Source: Puniceicoccales bacterium (GTDB taxonomy: Bacteria > Verrucomicrobiota > Verrucomicrobiia > Opitutales > JAIRKQ01). Taken from it: 7,471 bases of DNA. The notes under the pieces are model-generated. The model was not told the DNA's origin. It did no database searches and was given only the letters and a program-made list of their open reading frames with translations. The first letter of the stretch is position 1. Each line of letters opens with the position of its first letter. Below are positions 1 through 5,096 of this stretch, piece after piece. The position numbers and the translations under genes are program-made. The DNA is taken from NCBI GenBank assembly GCA_031289835.1, contig JAITOW010000065.1, positions 1-7,471 of the forward strand, read 5' to 3'.

Positions 1-1189
1 AGTAATTGAAATAATTAAAGGGAATAGCACCGGAGATGATGCAGCTTATATTGATGCTTTCGTTAATCTTTGCGGCGGACAAAGTGCAGCATTTAAAAGA
101 ATGCTTAGTGTTGAGGCTGATAAGATTGGACATTTTGTGAGACCAATAGCGAGGGAAGAGGCAATTGTACACATGAGGGATGGCGTTGCATTCGGAGAAA
201 ATGTAGGTACCCCAGAGGACTTTTTAAGTAGATCTCGTCTTTTACTTCTTCGATCGGTTGAAGGGCTGATGCATGATTTGAGTCAGTTTAGATTTGTCTA
301 TATAGGGGATGGGATGTGGCGTGATGATGACGCAGTTAAAAGCGCGTTTTCGATGTTAAATTCGGAGGCAAACGGCATCGCTTCTAGTTTTGGATATTTT
401 GAATTTTTAAGACGAAAAGAGCAATTTGGCGAAAATCAGGGACCCGAAATTGTAAGACAAAGAAACCAAATCTTAAGCATCGCTGAAGGTAATCCCAATG
501 AAGATTTTGTTAACTTTTTCACCCCTGACCCTGGGGAGGGAAGCTTTGAAACATTGCTGAACCGTCTAAATATTTTTATGCTTGATTTGTATACAGGGGT
601 GACTGGTAGAGATTATGGGGATCCTGAATTTGACAGGATTCGTGTGGTATTGCCCGGTGAAGAGATGACGGCCTATTTTTGTAAGGTTACGAATTGTGTC
701 ATAAGAGGTGACTCCGAATCACTTGAATTTGAAGGAGCGCGGAGAGGATTTCTTAAACAATTTATCCTGACAGCGAGAAATGCCTTGGTTGAGTCAGAGG
801 GGTTCCTAGGCGACCTTTCATTGGAATTCTGTGATCGCATGTTAGCAATCTCTGATGCGGATTCTTTTGAGCGTTTGAGGGTGCAAGCAAGGGAGGATAT
901 GCGTGGTTATTTTGAAGAGATTACTTTAGGCTTATCCGGAGAAGAGCAATGGATGCAGGATAATTTGGAGATATTTTCGCAAGCCTTTGAGGAGGCATCT
1001 TTGCAAGTCTTTGAGGAGTTGTCGAGAAACGGCGCGTATGATGAAGAAAATCTTTCGCAATGTAAAGAAAATCTCTCGCAATACGCATTGGAAGCCTATG
1101 AGATACGGACGAGAGTACATTTAGAGCTCCCTCCTCCTCCATGGAATCTTTCTGAATTTAATCCTTTTGCTCACCTTGCGTATTCCTAA
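1..1189 (+). CDS. Hypothetical acidic protein, 5'-truncated by the window edge
   Basis: The reading frame is open from base 2 to the TAA at 1187-1189, giving 395 visible residues. The ATG at 101 is only the first internal ATG. The 33 codons before it read as ordinary protein with no stop, so the real start most likely lies off the window. The product is soluble-looking, rich in Glu, Asp and Phe, with no transmembrane segment in the visible part. Near the C-terminus are two short tandem duplications (IFSQAFEE/ASLQVFEE and EENLSQC/KENLSQY), then a four-proline run and the ending NPFAHLAYS. I recognise no family or catalytic motif. Its place upstream of skp, where many Gram-negatives have bamA, is not informative because the protein has no Omp85 or POTRA character. 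It could be a lineage-specific or effector-like protein, but nothing visible proves that. The coding call is firm; the function is unknown. Confidence 0.8.
   Translation, partial: VIEIIKGNSTGDDAAYIDAFVNLCGGQSAAFKRMLSVEADKIGHFVRPIAREEAIVHMRDGVAFGENVGTPEDFLSRSRLLLLRSVEGLMHDLSQFRFVYIGDGMWRDDDAVKSAFSMLNSEANGIASSFGYFEFLRRKEQFGENQGPEIVRQRNQILSIAEGNPNEDFVNFFTPDPGEGSFETLLNRLNIFMLDLYTGVTGRDYGDPEFDRIRVVLPGEEMTAYFCKVTNCVIRGDSESLEFEGARRGFLKQFILTARNALVESEGFLGDLSLEFCDRMLAISDADSFERLRVQAREDMRGYFEEITLGLSGEEQWMQDNLEIFSQAFEEASLQVFEELSRNGAYDEENLSQCKENLSQYALEAYEIRTRVHLELPPPPWNLSEFNPFAHLAYS
971..1018 (+). repeat. 24-bp imperfect tandem duplication within the left-edge gene
   Basis: Two adjacent 24-bp units (971-994 and 995-1018) share the core GCAAGYCTTTGAGGAG and differ at about six positions. 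The period is a multiple of three, so the frame is kept. The units encode IFSQAFEE and ASLQVFEE, a repeated helical octapeptide. This looks like an old local duplication. Confidence 0.7.
1043..1084 (+). repeat. 21-bp imperfect tandem duplication within the left-edge gene
   Basis: Two adjacent 21-bp units (1043-1063 and 1064-1084) share the core AAGAAAATCTYTCGCAAT. They encode EENLSQC and KENLSQY in frame. This second duplication lies only 24 bp after the 24-bp pair and has a different unit, so the C-terminal part of this protein has expanded by at least two separate events. Confidence 0.7.
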
Positions 1190-1270
1190 TTTTGAGCCAA
1201 TTATTTTGCAGTATGTGTGAAATTTTCGTTGCATTATGAAAATGCAGGTAAATACTGTCGCTCAAATTTA
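1187..1270. repeat. Inverted repeats in the gap upstream of skp
   Basis: The outer arms TAATTTTGAGC (1187-1197, overlapping the stop codon of the left-edge gene) and GCTCAAATTTA (1260-1270) are inverted repeats matching at 10 of 11 positions with 62 bp between them. Inside lies a second palindrome, TGCATT-ATGAA-AATGCA (1230-1246). No T-tract follows the inner hairpin, so it does not look like an intrinsic terminator. A weak promoter could use TTGCAT (1229-1234) and AATACT (1251-1256) with 16 bp between them, but the match is poor. The region presumably carries the skp promoter, and the palindromes may be operator or RNA-structure elements. Confidence 0.4.
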
Positions 1271-1293
1271 ACTCTCTAAAAATAGTAAATTAT

Positions 1294-1842
1294 ATGAAAA
1301 AACTTGTAAGTATATCATTGTTTAGTTGTGTATTTGCTGCCTGTGCAGCTGCGTGGCCGAGTTCTGCAAAAATTTTATCCGTTGATGTGCAGAAAGTTTT
1401 CGATAATTTCGAGAAGGCAAAAACGATCCAAGGTGCGTATAATGAGGCGGTTACGGTTGCCGATAAGGAGCTGCGAGGAATGTATGAAGAGGTGGTAAAA
1501 ATTAACGATGAAGTTAAAGACCTTCAATCCAAGTCTGACAACAGCGCACTGACGGATACGGCCCGCAGTAAATTTAAGGTAGAGGTATCAACTAAAACTG
1601 AGGAGTTGCGCAAAAAGGACATGGAATTTGGTCAATTGCGCCAAGATTTGAACAAAAAGTTAACCGATCGCCGCCAAAGTGAGATTGCTGAACAGGTGAA
1701 AGAACTTGAAGCAGCGGTGACAGAAATCGCCAAAGAGAAAAAGGCAGATATTGTCATAAATAAGCTCACTGCAGCGATTTACGTTGATGAATCCTTGGAC
1801 ATCAGTGACTTGGTTATTGCTAAATTGAACGGCCAGAAGTAA
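1294..1842 (+). CDS. skp: Skp/OmpH-family periplasmic outer-membrane-protein chaperone
   Basis: Skp is a trimeric periplasmic holdase that binds unfolded outer-membrane proteins after Sec export and delivers them towards the BAM complex. The 182-residue product starts with a Sec signal peptide: basic MKK, a hydrophobic core at about 5-20, and a probable signal peptidase I cut after SSA at residue 25. The mature protein opens with ILSVDVQKVFDNF, the family's usual first strand and helix. A long charged coiled coil at about 40-150 forms the tentacles. The C-terminus has the family ending, with a DIVI strand, then AIYVDESLDISDLVIAKLN. Length is typical. The ATG at 1294 is chosen because the signal peptide begins there, although no Shine-Dalgarno precedes it. 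Immediately downstream is lpxD, the common skp-lpxD pairing, but bamA is not upstream. A Cys at residue 17 (FAAC) is a poor lipobox, so I do not call it a lipoprotein. Confidence 0.93.
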   Translation: MKKLVSISLFSCVFAACAAAWPSSAKILSVDVQKVFDNFEKAKTIQGAYNEAVTVADKELRGMYEEVVKINDEVKDLQSKSDNSALTDTARSKFKVEVSTKTEELRKKDMEFGQLRQDLNKKLTDRRQSEIAEQVKELEAAVTEIAKEKKADIVINKLTAAIYVDESLDISDLVIAKLNGQK

Positions 1843-1852
1843 TTGAATTGAT

Positions 1853-1867
1853 CCTCAAATTTTGAGG
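1853..1867 (+). other. Short perfect hairpin between skp and lpxD
   Basis: CCTCAAA (1853-1859) and TTTGAGG (1861-1867) are perfect inverted repeats around a single T, so in RNA about five to six base pairs would form with a three- to five-base loop. It lies 10 nt after the skp stop and 3 nt before the larger hairpin, giving two tandem stem-loops in the skp 3' region. It may protect the skp mRNA 3' end or take part in alternative folding of the lpxD leader. Confidence 0.5.
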
Positions 1868-1870
1868 TTG

Positions 1871-1900
1871 TCCTGTAGACCTGCGTCTGCAGGATTTTTT
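1871..1900 (+). terminator. Rho-independent terminator (or attenuator) between skp and lpxD
   Basis: TCCTGTAGAC (1871-1880) pairs over all 10 positions with GTCTGCAGGA (1885-1894), with one G-U wobble. The loop is CTGC and six T follow directly (1895-1900). This is textbook intrinsic-terminator form. It ends one base before the lpxD ATG at 1902, and its 3' arm carries the AGGA that would serve as the lpxD ribosome binding site. It could terminate skp transcripts, partly attenuate skp-lpxD read-through, or mask lpxD translation. Confidence 0.75.
1891..1894 (+). promoter_or_regulatory. lpxD Shine-Dalgarno AGGA buried in the terminator stem
   Basis: AGGA lies 7 nt before the ATG at 1902, the best spacing for this start. 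All four bases are paired in the 1871-1894 stem, so initiation would require the hairpin to be open. No other Shine-Dalgarno-like sequence fits the start. Confidence 0.5.
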
Positions 1901-1901
1901 C

Positions 1902-2939
1902 ATGATCAATGTGAGGTACTCGTTCGAGGAAATTGCCGCCATAGTTTCTCCCGTGAAAATTGTGGGCACGACGAACTGCGTTGTAACCGGCATAAAGTCA
2001 CTGTCGGAAGCTGCAAGTTCGGATCTATCGTTTTTGGGGAACGGAAAGTATCGCGAGCAGTTGGAGGCAACTCGGGCCTCCATCGTGCTTATCGGAGAGG
2101 ATATCGACTTGCAGCCGAGGAAAAATCAAGCTTTTATGGTTTGCAAAAATCCATCCATCGCGCTTGGATTGCTATGCGGGAACATCGAGCAAAAATGTTT
2201 GCCGAAAAAGTATGCCCATGTCCACGGGAGTGCCATAGTTGCCGCTTCAGCCAAGCTTGGGCGAGATGTTTACGTTGGTCCGCACACCGTCGTGGAAGAC
2301 GATACCGAGATTGGCGATGGTGTAACATTGGATGCGAGTTGTTACGTTGGCTACGGTGTGACCATCGGAAATGGGTCAAAGTTACACGTTGGTGCAAAGG
2401 TGATGCCCTTTTGCGTCGTTGGCAAAAACGTTATTCTACATTCCGGTGTTATAATAGGATCGGACGGTTTTGGCTACGAGACAGCGAATGGTGTCCATGA
2501 AAAAATGCCCCAGATAGGGAATGTTATCGTGGAAGATGACGTTGAAATCGGAGCCAATACGACGATCGATCGTGCACGATTCAGTTCGACGCGAATTGGC
2601 ACGGGCACAAAAATCGATAATCTCGTTCAAATTGGACACAACGTCGTCATCGGTAAGCATTGTTTGATCGTTGCCCAAGTCGGGATCGCAGGAAGCACAA
2701 CCATCGGCAATCACGTCGTCATTGGTGGTCAATCAGGCACCGTCGGGCACATACACATAGGCGACAATGCGATGATTGCAGGGCAAACCGGCATTACATC
2801 AAGCTGTAAACCAGGCTCATTTTTGCGTGGCTCGCCCGCAATGCCCTACGGTGAAGCGAATAAGTTTTTCGTTTGCCGCAGACGATTACCGGAACTCATC
2901 AGTAGGGTCAAAGCAATCGAAGATAAGCTAGAAATGTAG
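1902..2939 (+). CDS. lpxD: UDP-3-O-acylglucosamine N-acyltransferase LpxD
   Basis: LpxD transfers a 3-hydroxyacyl chain from acyl carrier protein to the 2-amino group of UDP-3-O-acyl-glucosamine, the third step of lipid A synthesis, in the cytoplasm. The 345-residue protein has the full layout. The uridine-binding N-domain (about 1-100) includes the SFLGNGKYR loop (residues 43-51). A left-handed parallel beta-helix of hexapeptide repeats follows (about 105-310). The C-terminal helix begins after PYGEANKFF. The conserved SDGFGYE segment is present. His246 in QIGHNV matches the catalytic His239 of E. coli, and His283 in VGHIHI matches E. coli His276; the 37-residue spacing is identical. Length is normal. 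The start at 1902 fits the family N-terminus (YSFEEIA near residue 6). It follows skp by 59 nt but is separated from it by a terminator-like hairpin. No fabZ or lpxA follows; instead the atp cluster converges on it. Confidence 0.97.
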   Translation: MINVRYSFEEIAAIVSPVKIVGTTNCVVTGIKSLSEAASSDLSFLGNGKYREQLEATRASIVLIGEDIDLQPRKNQAFMVCKNPSIALGLLCGNIEQKCLPKKYAHVHGSAIVAASAKLGRDVYVGPHTVVEDDTEIGDGVTLDASCYVGYGVTIGNGSKLHVGAKVMPFCVVGKNVILHSGVIIGSDGFGYETANGVHEKMPQIGNVIVEDDVEIGANTTIDRARFSSTRIGTGTKIDNLVQIGHNVVIGKHCLIVAQVGIAGSTTIGNHVVIGGQSGTVGHIHIGDNAMIAGQTGITSSCKPGSFLRGSPAMPYGEANKFFVCRRRLPELISRVKAIEDKLEM

Positions 2940-2941
2940 AT

Positions 2942-3331
2942 TTATGCCCTTGTCCCTAGCGTTTCCAGTACGCCCAGGATCGATTTTTCAAAGATGTGAT
3001 CACCGGCCCGTATGCGTATCCCGGCGATGAGCGAGCCATCGATTACGGTTTGTGGGGCAAATTTTTGTCCGAGTGCCCGTTCGAAATGTTCTCTAAGATT
3101 CTCAACGGTGTCAGCGCTCAGACCTGTCGGTGAACTTATGAGCATCGTCTGTTTGTGAAGTTTACGTTCAACGAAGATGAGGTACTTTTTCAAAATTACC
3201 AGCGTGTCATGTTCCCGCGGTAGAGCTTTGATAATTGCCAAAATCCTGTCTTCGCACAGCAACCCTTTGCCGTCACAGGAAATATGCAATAATTTTTTGG
3301 CGAATGCACTGGCTCCGTTTTTTGTCCTCAT
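2942..3331 (-). CDS. atpH: F-type ATP synthase subunit delta, short form
   Basis: Delta sits on top of the F1 alpha/beta head and ties it to the b-subunit stalk. The product is 129 residues, against about 175-180 in E. coli. The C-terminal half is recognisable: a strand LISSPTGLS (64-72), then the signature VIDGSLIAGIRIRAGD (96-111) and a terminal helix SILGVLETL. The first 60 residues are helical but much shorter than the usual six-helix N-domain. The frame is closed by a TGA nine codons upstream, so no longer in-window start exists. The start lies 2 nt after the atpF stop with no Shine-Dalgarno, suggesting translational coupling. It is the last gene of this cluster; atpA does not follow. 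The identification rests on the C-terminal motif plus position after atpB, atpE and atpF. Confidence 0.9.
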   Translation of the reverse strand: MRTKNGASAFAKKLLHISCDGKGLLCEDRILAIIKALPREHDTLVILKKYLIFVERKLHKQTMLISSPTGLSADTVENLREHFERALGQKFAPQTVIDGSLIAGIRIRAGDHIFEKSILGVLETLGTRA

Positions 3332-3333
3332 GG

Positions 3334-3867
3334 CTAGGCCGTTTTCGTTAGAATTTCAACCGCATGCTGGCCATATTGTAGTTTTTCCGCATCCGATAAA
3401 TCACGCTGCAAGACGCCCTTGGTCACTTCTACAACCAAATTCTTAAGCTCGCTCTTCAATCCGATGAATATCGCGTTGCGTTCGTTGGCAATGTCGACAC
3501 GGGCTTTGGCCAGCATGTTTTCCGTAGCCTTCTTGCTTTTTTCCTGTTGTTTTTCGGCCTCCTCAGTGGCGAAATTTTTCGCAGAACTGACAATTTCATC
3601 AGCCTGAGAATTTGCTTCGGAGATTAATTTCGAACGCTTTGCATCAATTTCATTCAGCTCGGCCTCCATCTTCTTTGCGTATTCCAGCCCGTCGGAAATT
3701 CGTTTATTGCGCTCATCCATCACACACAGGACCTTTCGAAATCCAAACCTGTAAAGCAAATAGGCCACAAGCATGAAATTTATCACTTGTATGCACAATA
3801 ACGGAACGTCGATCCCGAATTTATCGAAAAAGACGACCAAGCTACTGCCACTTACTTCCGAATGCAT
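3334..3867 (-). CDS. atpF: F-type ATP synthase subunit b (peripheral stalk)
   Basis: Subunit b forms the dimeric peripheral stalk that holds F1 against subunit a while the c ring turns. The 177-residue product has one N-terminal membrane span at about residues 22-42, ending in LLYRFGFRKVL. Next comes the family segment MDERNKRISDGLEYAKK (50-66), then a long charged, Ala- and Glu-rich coiled coil to about 135, and a C-terminal delta-binding region. The usual proline just after the membrane span is replaced (RKVL). The length is within family range and longer than the 156 residues of E. coli. It begins 6 nt after the atpE stop and ends 2 nt before atpH, so it is plainly co-transcribed. No Shine-Dalgarno is visible. 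Only one b-type gene is present, with no b' duplicate. Confidence 0.95.
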   Translation of the reverse strand: MHSEVSGSSLVVFFDKFGIDVPLLCIQVINFMLVAYLLYRFGFRKVLCVMDERNKRISDGLEYAKKMEAELNEIDAKRSKLISEANSQADEIVSSAKNFATEEAEKQQEKSKKATENMLAKARVDIANERNAIFIGLKSELKNLVVEVTKGVLQRDLSDAEKLQYGQHAVEILTKTA

Positions 3868-3873
3868 AATTTG

Positions 3874-4092
3874 TCACGCTAGGAATAATACGTAAAAGGT
3901 AATAGCCTCCGCCAGTGCCATACCCAAAATCGATTGGACGAGCACTTTGCCCGCCGATCCCGGATTGCGGCCAACCGCCTCAACGGCCCTCATACCGATC
4001 ATCATTACACCCAAACCGGAAATGAAACATCCAACCGTCTGTACCAAACTGGTGCAAATGTTTCCGGTGAATTCTGCTAAGATTCTAAACAT
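3874..4092 (-). CDS. atpE: F-type ATP synthase subunit c (rotor ring)
   Basis: Subunit c forms the rotating membrane ring that carries ions across Fo. The 72-residue protein is a two-helix hairpin with the polar loop RNP at residues 42-44 and the ion-binding carboxylate Glu62 in the second helix (ALAEAITFY). The Arg42-Glu62 spacing of 20 equals Arg41-Asp61 in E. coli. The residue after Glu62 is Ala rather than Ser or Thr, and Ile32 occupies the place where sodium-type rings have Gln, so a proton ring is inferred. The first-helix glycine motif is incomplete: counting back from Glu38, positions -12 and -10 are Gly (26, 28), but -14 is Ile24 and -8 is Met30. It lies 17 nt after atpB and has a clear Shine-Dalgarno, fitting the many copies needed per complex. 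Confidence 0.96.
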   Translation of the reverse strand: MFRILAEFTGNICTSLVQTVGCFISGLGVMMIGMRAVEAVGRNPGSAGKVLVQSILGMALAEAITFYVLFLA

Positions 4093-4098
4093 GTTAAT

Positions 4099-4103
4099 TC
4101 CTT
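4099..4103 (-). promoter_or_regulatory. Shine-Dalgarno of atpE
   Basis: On the minus strand AAGGA lies 6 nt before the atpE ATG at 4092. This is the clearest correctly placed Shine-Dalgarno in the window. The other minus-strand starts (atpB, atpF, atpH, dus) have none, so it probably raises synthesis of c, which is needed in multiple copies. Confidence 0.7.
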
Positions 4104-4109
4104 TTTTCG

Positions 4110-5036
4110 TTAAATTGTTGCGGGTTGAGCCTCATGCTCCTCTCCTTTGTTGCTTATGAGCCCCACATACACGGACACGAGTAGCGTAAATACCGAAGCC
4201 TGTATGATGGCAACCAAAAATTCTAGCAAATAAAATGGCAGAGGAACTATGAATGACAAGTACTTTATAATGGAAAAATTTTGGAGATTTTCGCTCAAGG
4301 CTATCATGTGGTGGAGCAAATTTTCGCCACCAAAAGCATTTCCGTACAGCCTAAACGACAGTGATACGACGCGGAATATTATCGATAGACACTCGATAAA
4401 CCCAACGACAAAAAAAACCAAAAATAAAAGGTAATAAACGGCTCCAGAAATTTCATTTTTCTCGGCCTTATTTCCGAATATTTCGTGAAAAACTGCGCGG
4501 GGGCCAGCGTACCTAAACGTAAAATATGCCCATCCGAAAAGCGAAACCAAGGCCAAGGCCAGGGTTGTATTGAGGTCAGAGTTTGCCGGTCTGACCAGGA
4601 ACCTTGGAGTCTCGCCATCCATTATGGCAATGGAACCAATGCCCGGGAAAAGTCCGCTTAAATTATTGATCAATATGAAGAAAAAGTACCCGATCAGCAT
4701 CGGAAACACGTATTTGAACATGTGTTTACCAACAATCGGCTCCATTATAGACTTTAACAGGGATAATACCCCTTCTAAAATAGCCTGTCCGCGCGTCGGA
4801 ATAAGCTGCGGTCCGCCGCGGAGCATCTTTCTAATAGTCGCTATGAGCAGCAAAGACACCACCCAGCCTGTCAGCACCGCATCGGTTATTTTTTGCCCGG
4901 TAATGGTAAAAACTTTTTGTGCTGCCATCGGCACGGCTTTCTCCGGATTTGCACCCAAATAGCCTAGCGATGAGGAAAAAATCAAAGCCAGCAACGCACA
5001 AAGGAAATATTTGACTGTGGAATTTGCCAATCTCAT
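4110..5036 (-). CDS. atpB: F-type ATP synthase subunit a (proton channel)
   Basis: Subunit a forms the two proton half-channels against the c ring. From the ATG at 5036 it is 308 residues, against 271 in E. coli. The extra length is a signal-like N-terminus (hydrophobic stretch at about 9-28) before the conserved core. Visible membrane segments include VLTGWVVSLLLIA, the stretch ending INNLSGLFPG, NTTLALALVSLFGWAYF, and the long fourth helix leading to LSFRLYGNAFGG. Arg229 there matches the essential Arg210 of E. coli, and Gln279 in AIIQASVF matches Gln252. A TTG at 5051 in frame would add five residues. I prefer the ATG because the promoter candidate places its -10 box over that TTG. No atpI precedes it. 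It is the first atp gene of the cluster, 57 nt after dus. Confidence 0.95.
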   Translation of the reverse strand: MRLANSTVKYFLCALLALIFSSSLGYLGANPEKAVPMAAQKVFTITGQKITDAVLTGWVVSLLLIATIRKMLRGGPQLIPTRGQAILEGVLSLLKSIMEPIVGKHMFKYVFPMLIGYFFFILINNLSGLFPGIGSIAIMDGETPRFLVRPANSDLNTTLALALVSLFGWAYFTFRYAGPRAVFHEIFGNKAEKNEISGAVYYLLFLVFFVVGFIECLSIIFRVVSLSFRLYGNAFGGENLLHHMIALSENLQNFSIIKYLSFIVPLPFYLLEFLVAIIQASVFTLLVSVYVGLISNKGEEHEAQPATI

Positions 5037-5047
5037 GGTGAGAATTA

Positions 5048-5076
5048 ACAATAAGTAAACGGTGGGAATAAGTCAA
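5048..5076 (-). promoter_or_regulatory. Sigma70-type promoter candidate for the atp cluster
   Basis: On the minus strand, TTGACT (5076-5071; 5 of 6 to consensus) is followed after exactly 17 bp by TATTGT (5053-5048; 4 of 6). Transcription would begin near 5040-5042, leaving a leader of only about 4-6 nt before the atpB ATG at 5036. It lies in the 57-nt gap after dus, so atpBEFH can be transcribed independently of dus. Confidence 0.5.
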
Positions 5077-5087
5077 CAAAAACCTGT

Positions 5088-5096
5088 TCCTCCTTA
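5088..5096 (-). promoter_or_regulatory. Orphan strong Shine-Dalgarno-like sequence at the dus stop
   Basis: TAAGGAGGA, near-perfectly complementary to the 16S rRNA 3' end, overlaps the dus TAA stop. No ATG or GTG follows at a usable distance; the atpB ATG is 52 nt away. A TTG at 5079, 9 nt downstream, opens an 82-codon frame lying inside atpB out of frame, which I do not believe is a gene. It may be a relic of a lost gene between dus and atpB, or chance. Confidence 0.35.

Noticed and set aside
921..1142. Minus-strand frames opposite the duplicated region of the left-edge gene
   Set aside because: They arise from the complement of the Glu-rich repeats, have no ribosome binding site and no recognisable sequence. 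They are shadows of the plus-strand gene.
1862..2500. 212-codon plus-strand frame overlapping lpxD
   Set aside because: It is out of frame with lpxD, rich in Arg, Trp and Cys with no family character, and lies over a fully conserved LpxD coding region. It is a shadow frame.
3177..3446. 89-codon plus-strand frame across atpH and atpF
   Set aside because: It is antisense to two identified ATP synthase genes and has no start signal or family features.
4110..5051. TTG at 5051 as the atpB start
   Set aside because: It adds only five residues, has no Shine-Dalgarno, and falls within the proposed -10 box. The ATG at 5036 starts directly before the signal-like segment.
4831..5079. 82-codon minus-strand frame with TTG start 9 nt after the strong Shine-Dalgarno
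   Set aside because: It lies almost wholly inside atpB in another frame and its peptide looks random. The Shine-Dalgarno is recorded separately as orphan.
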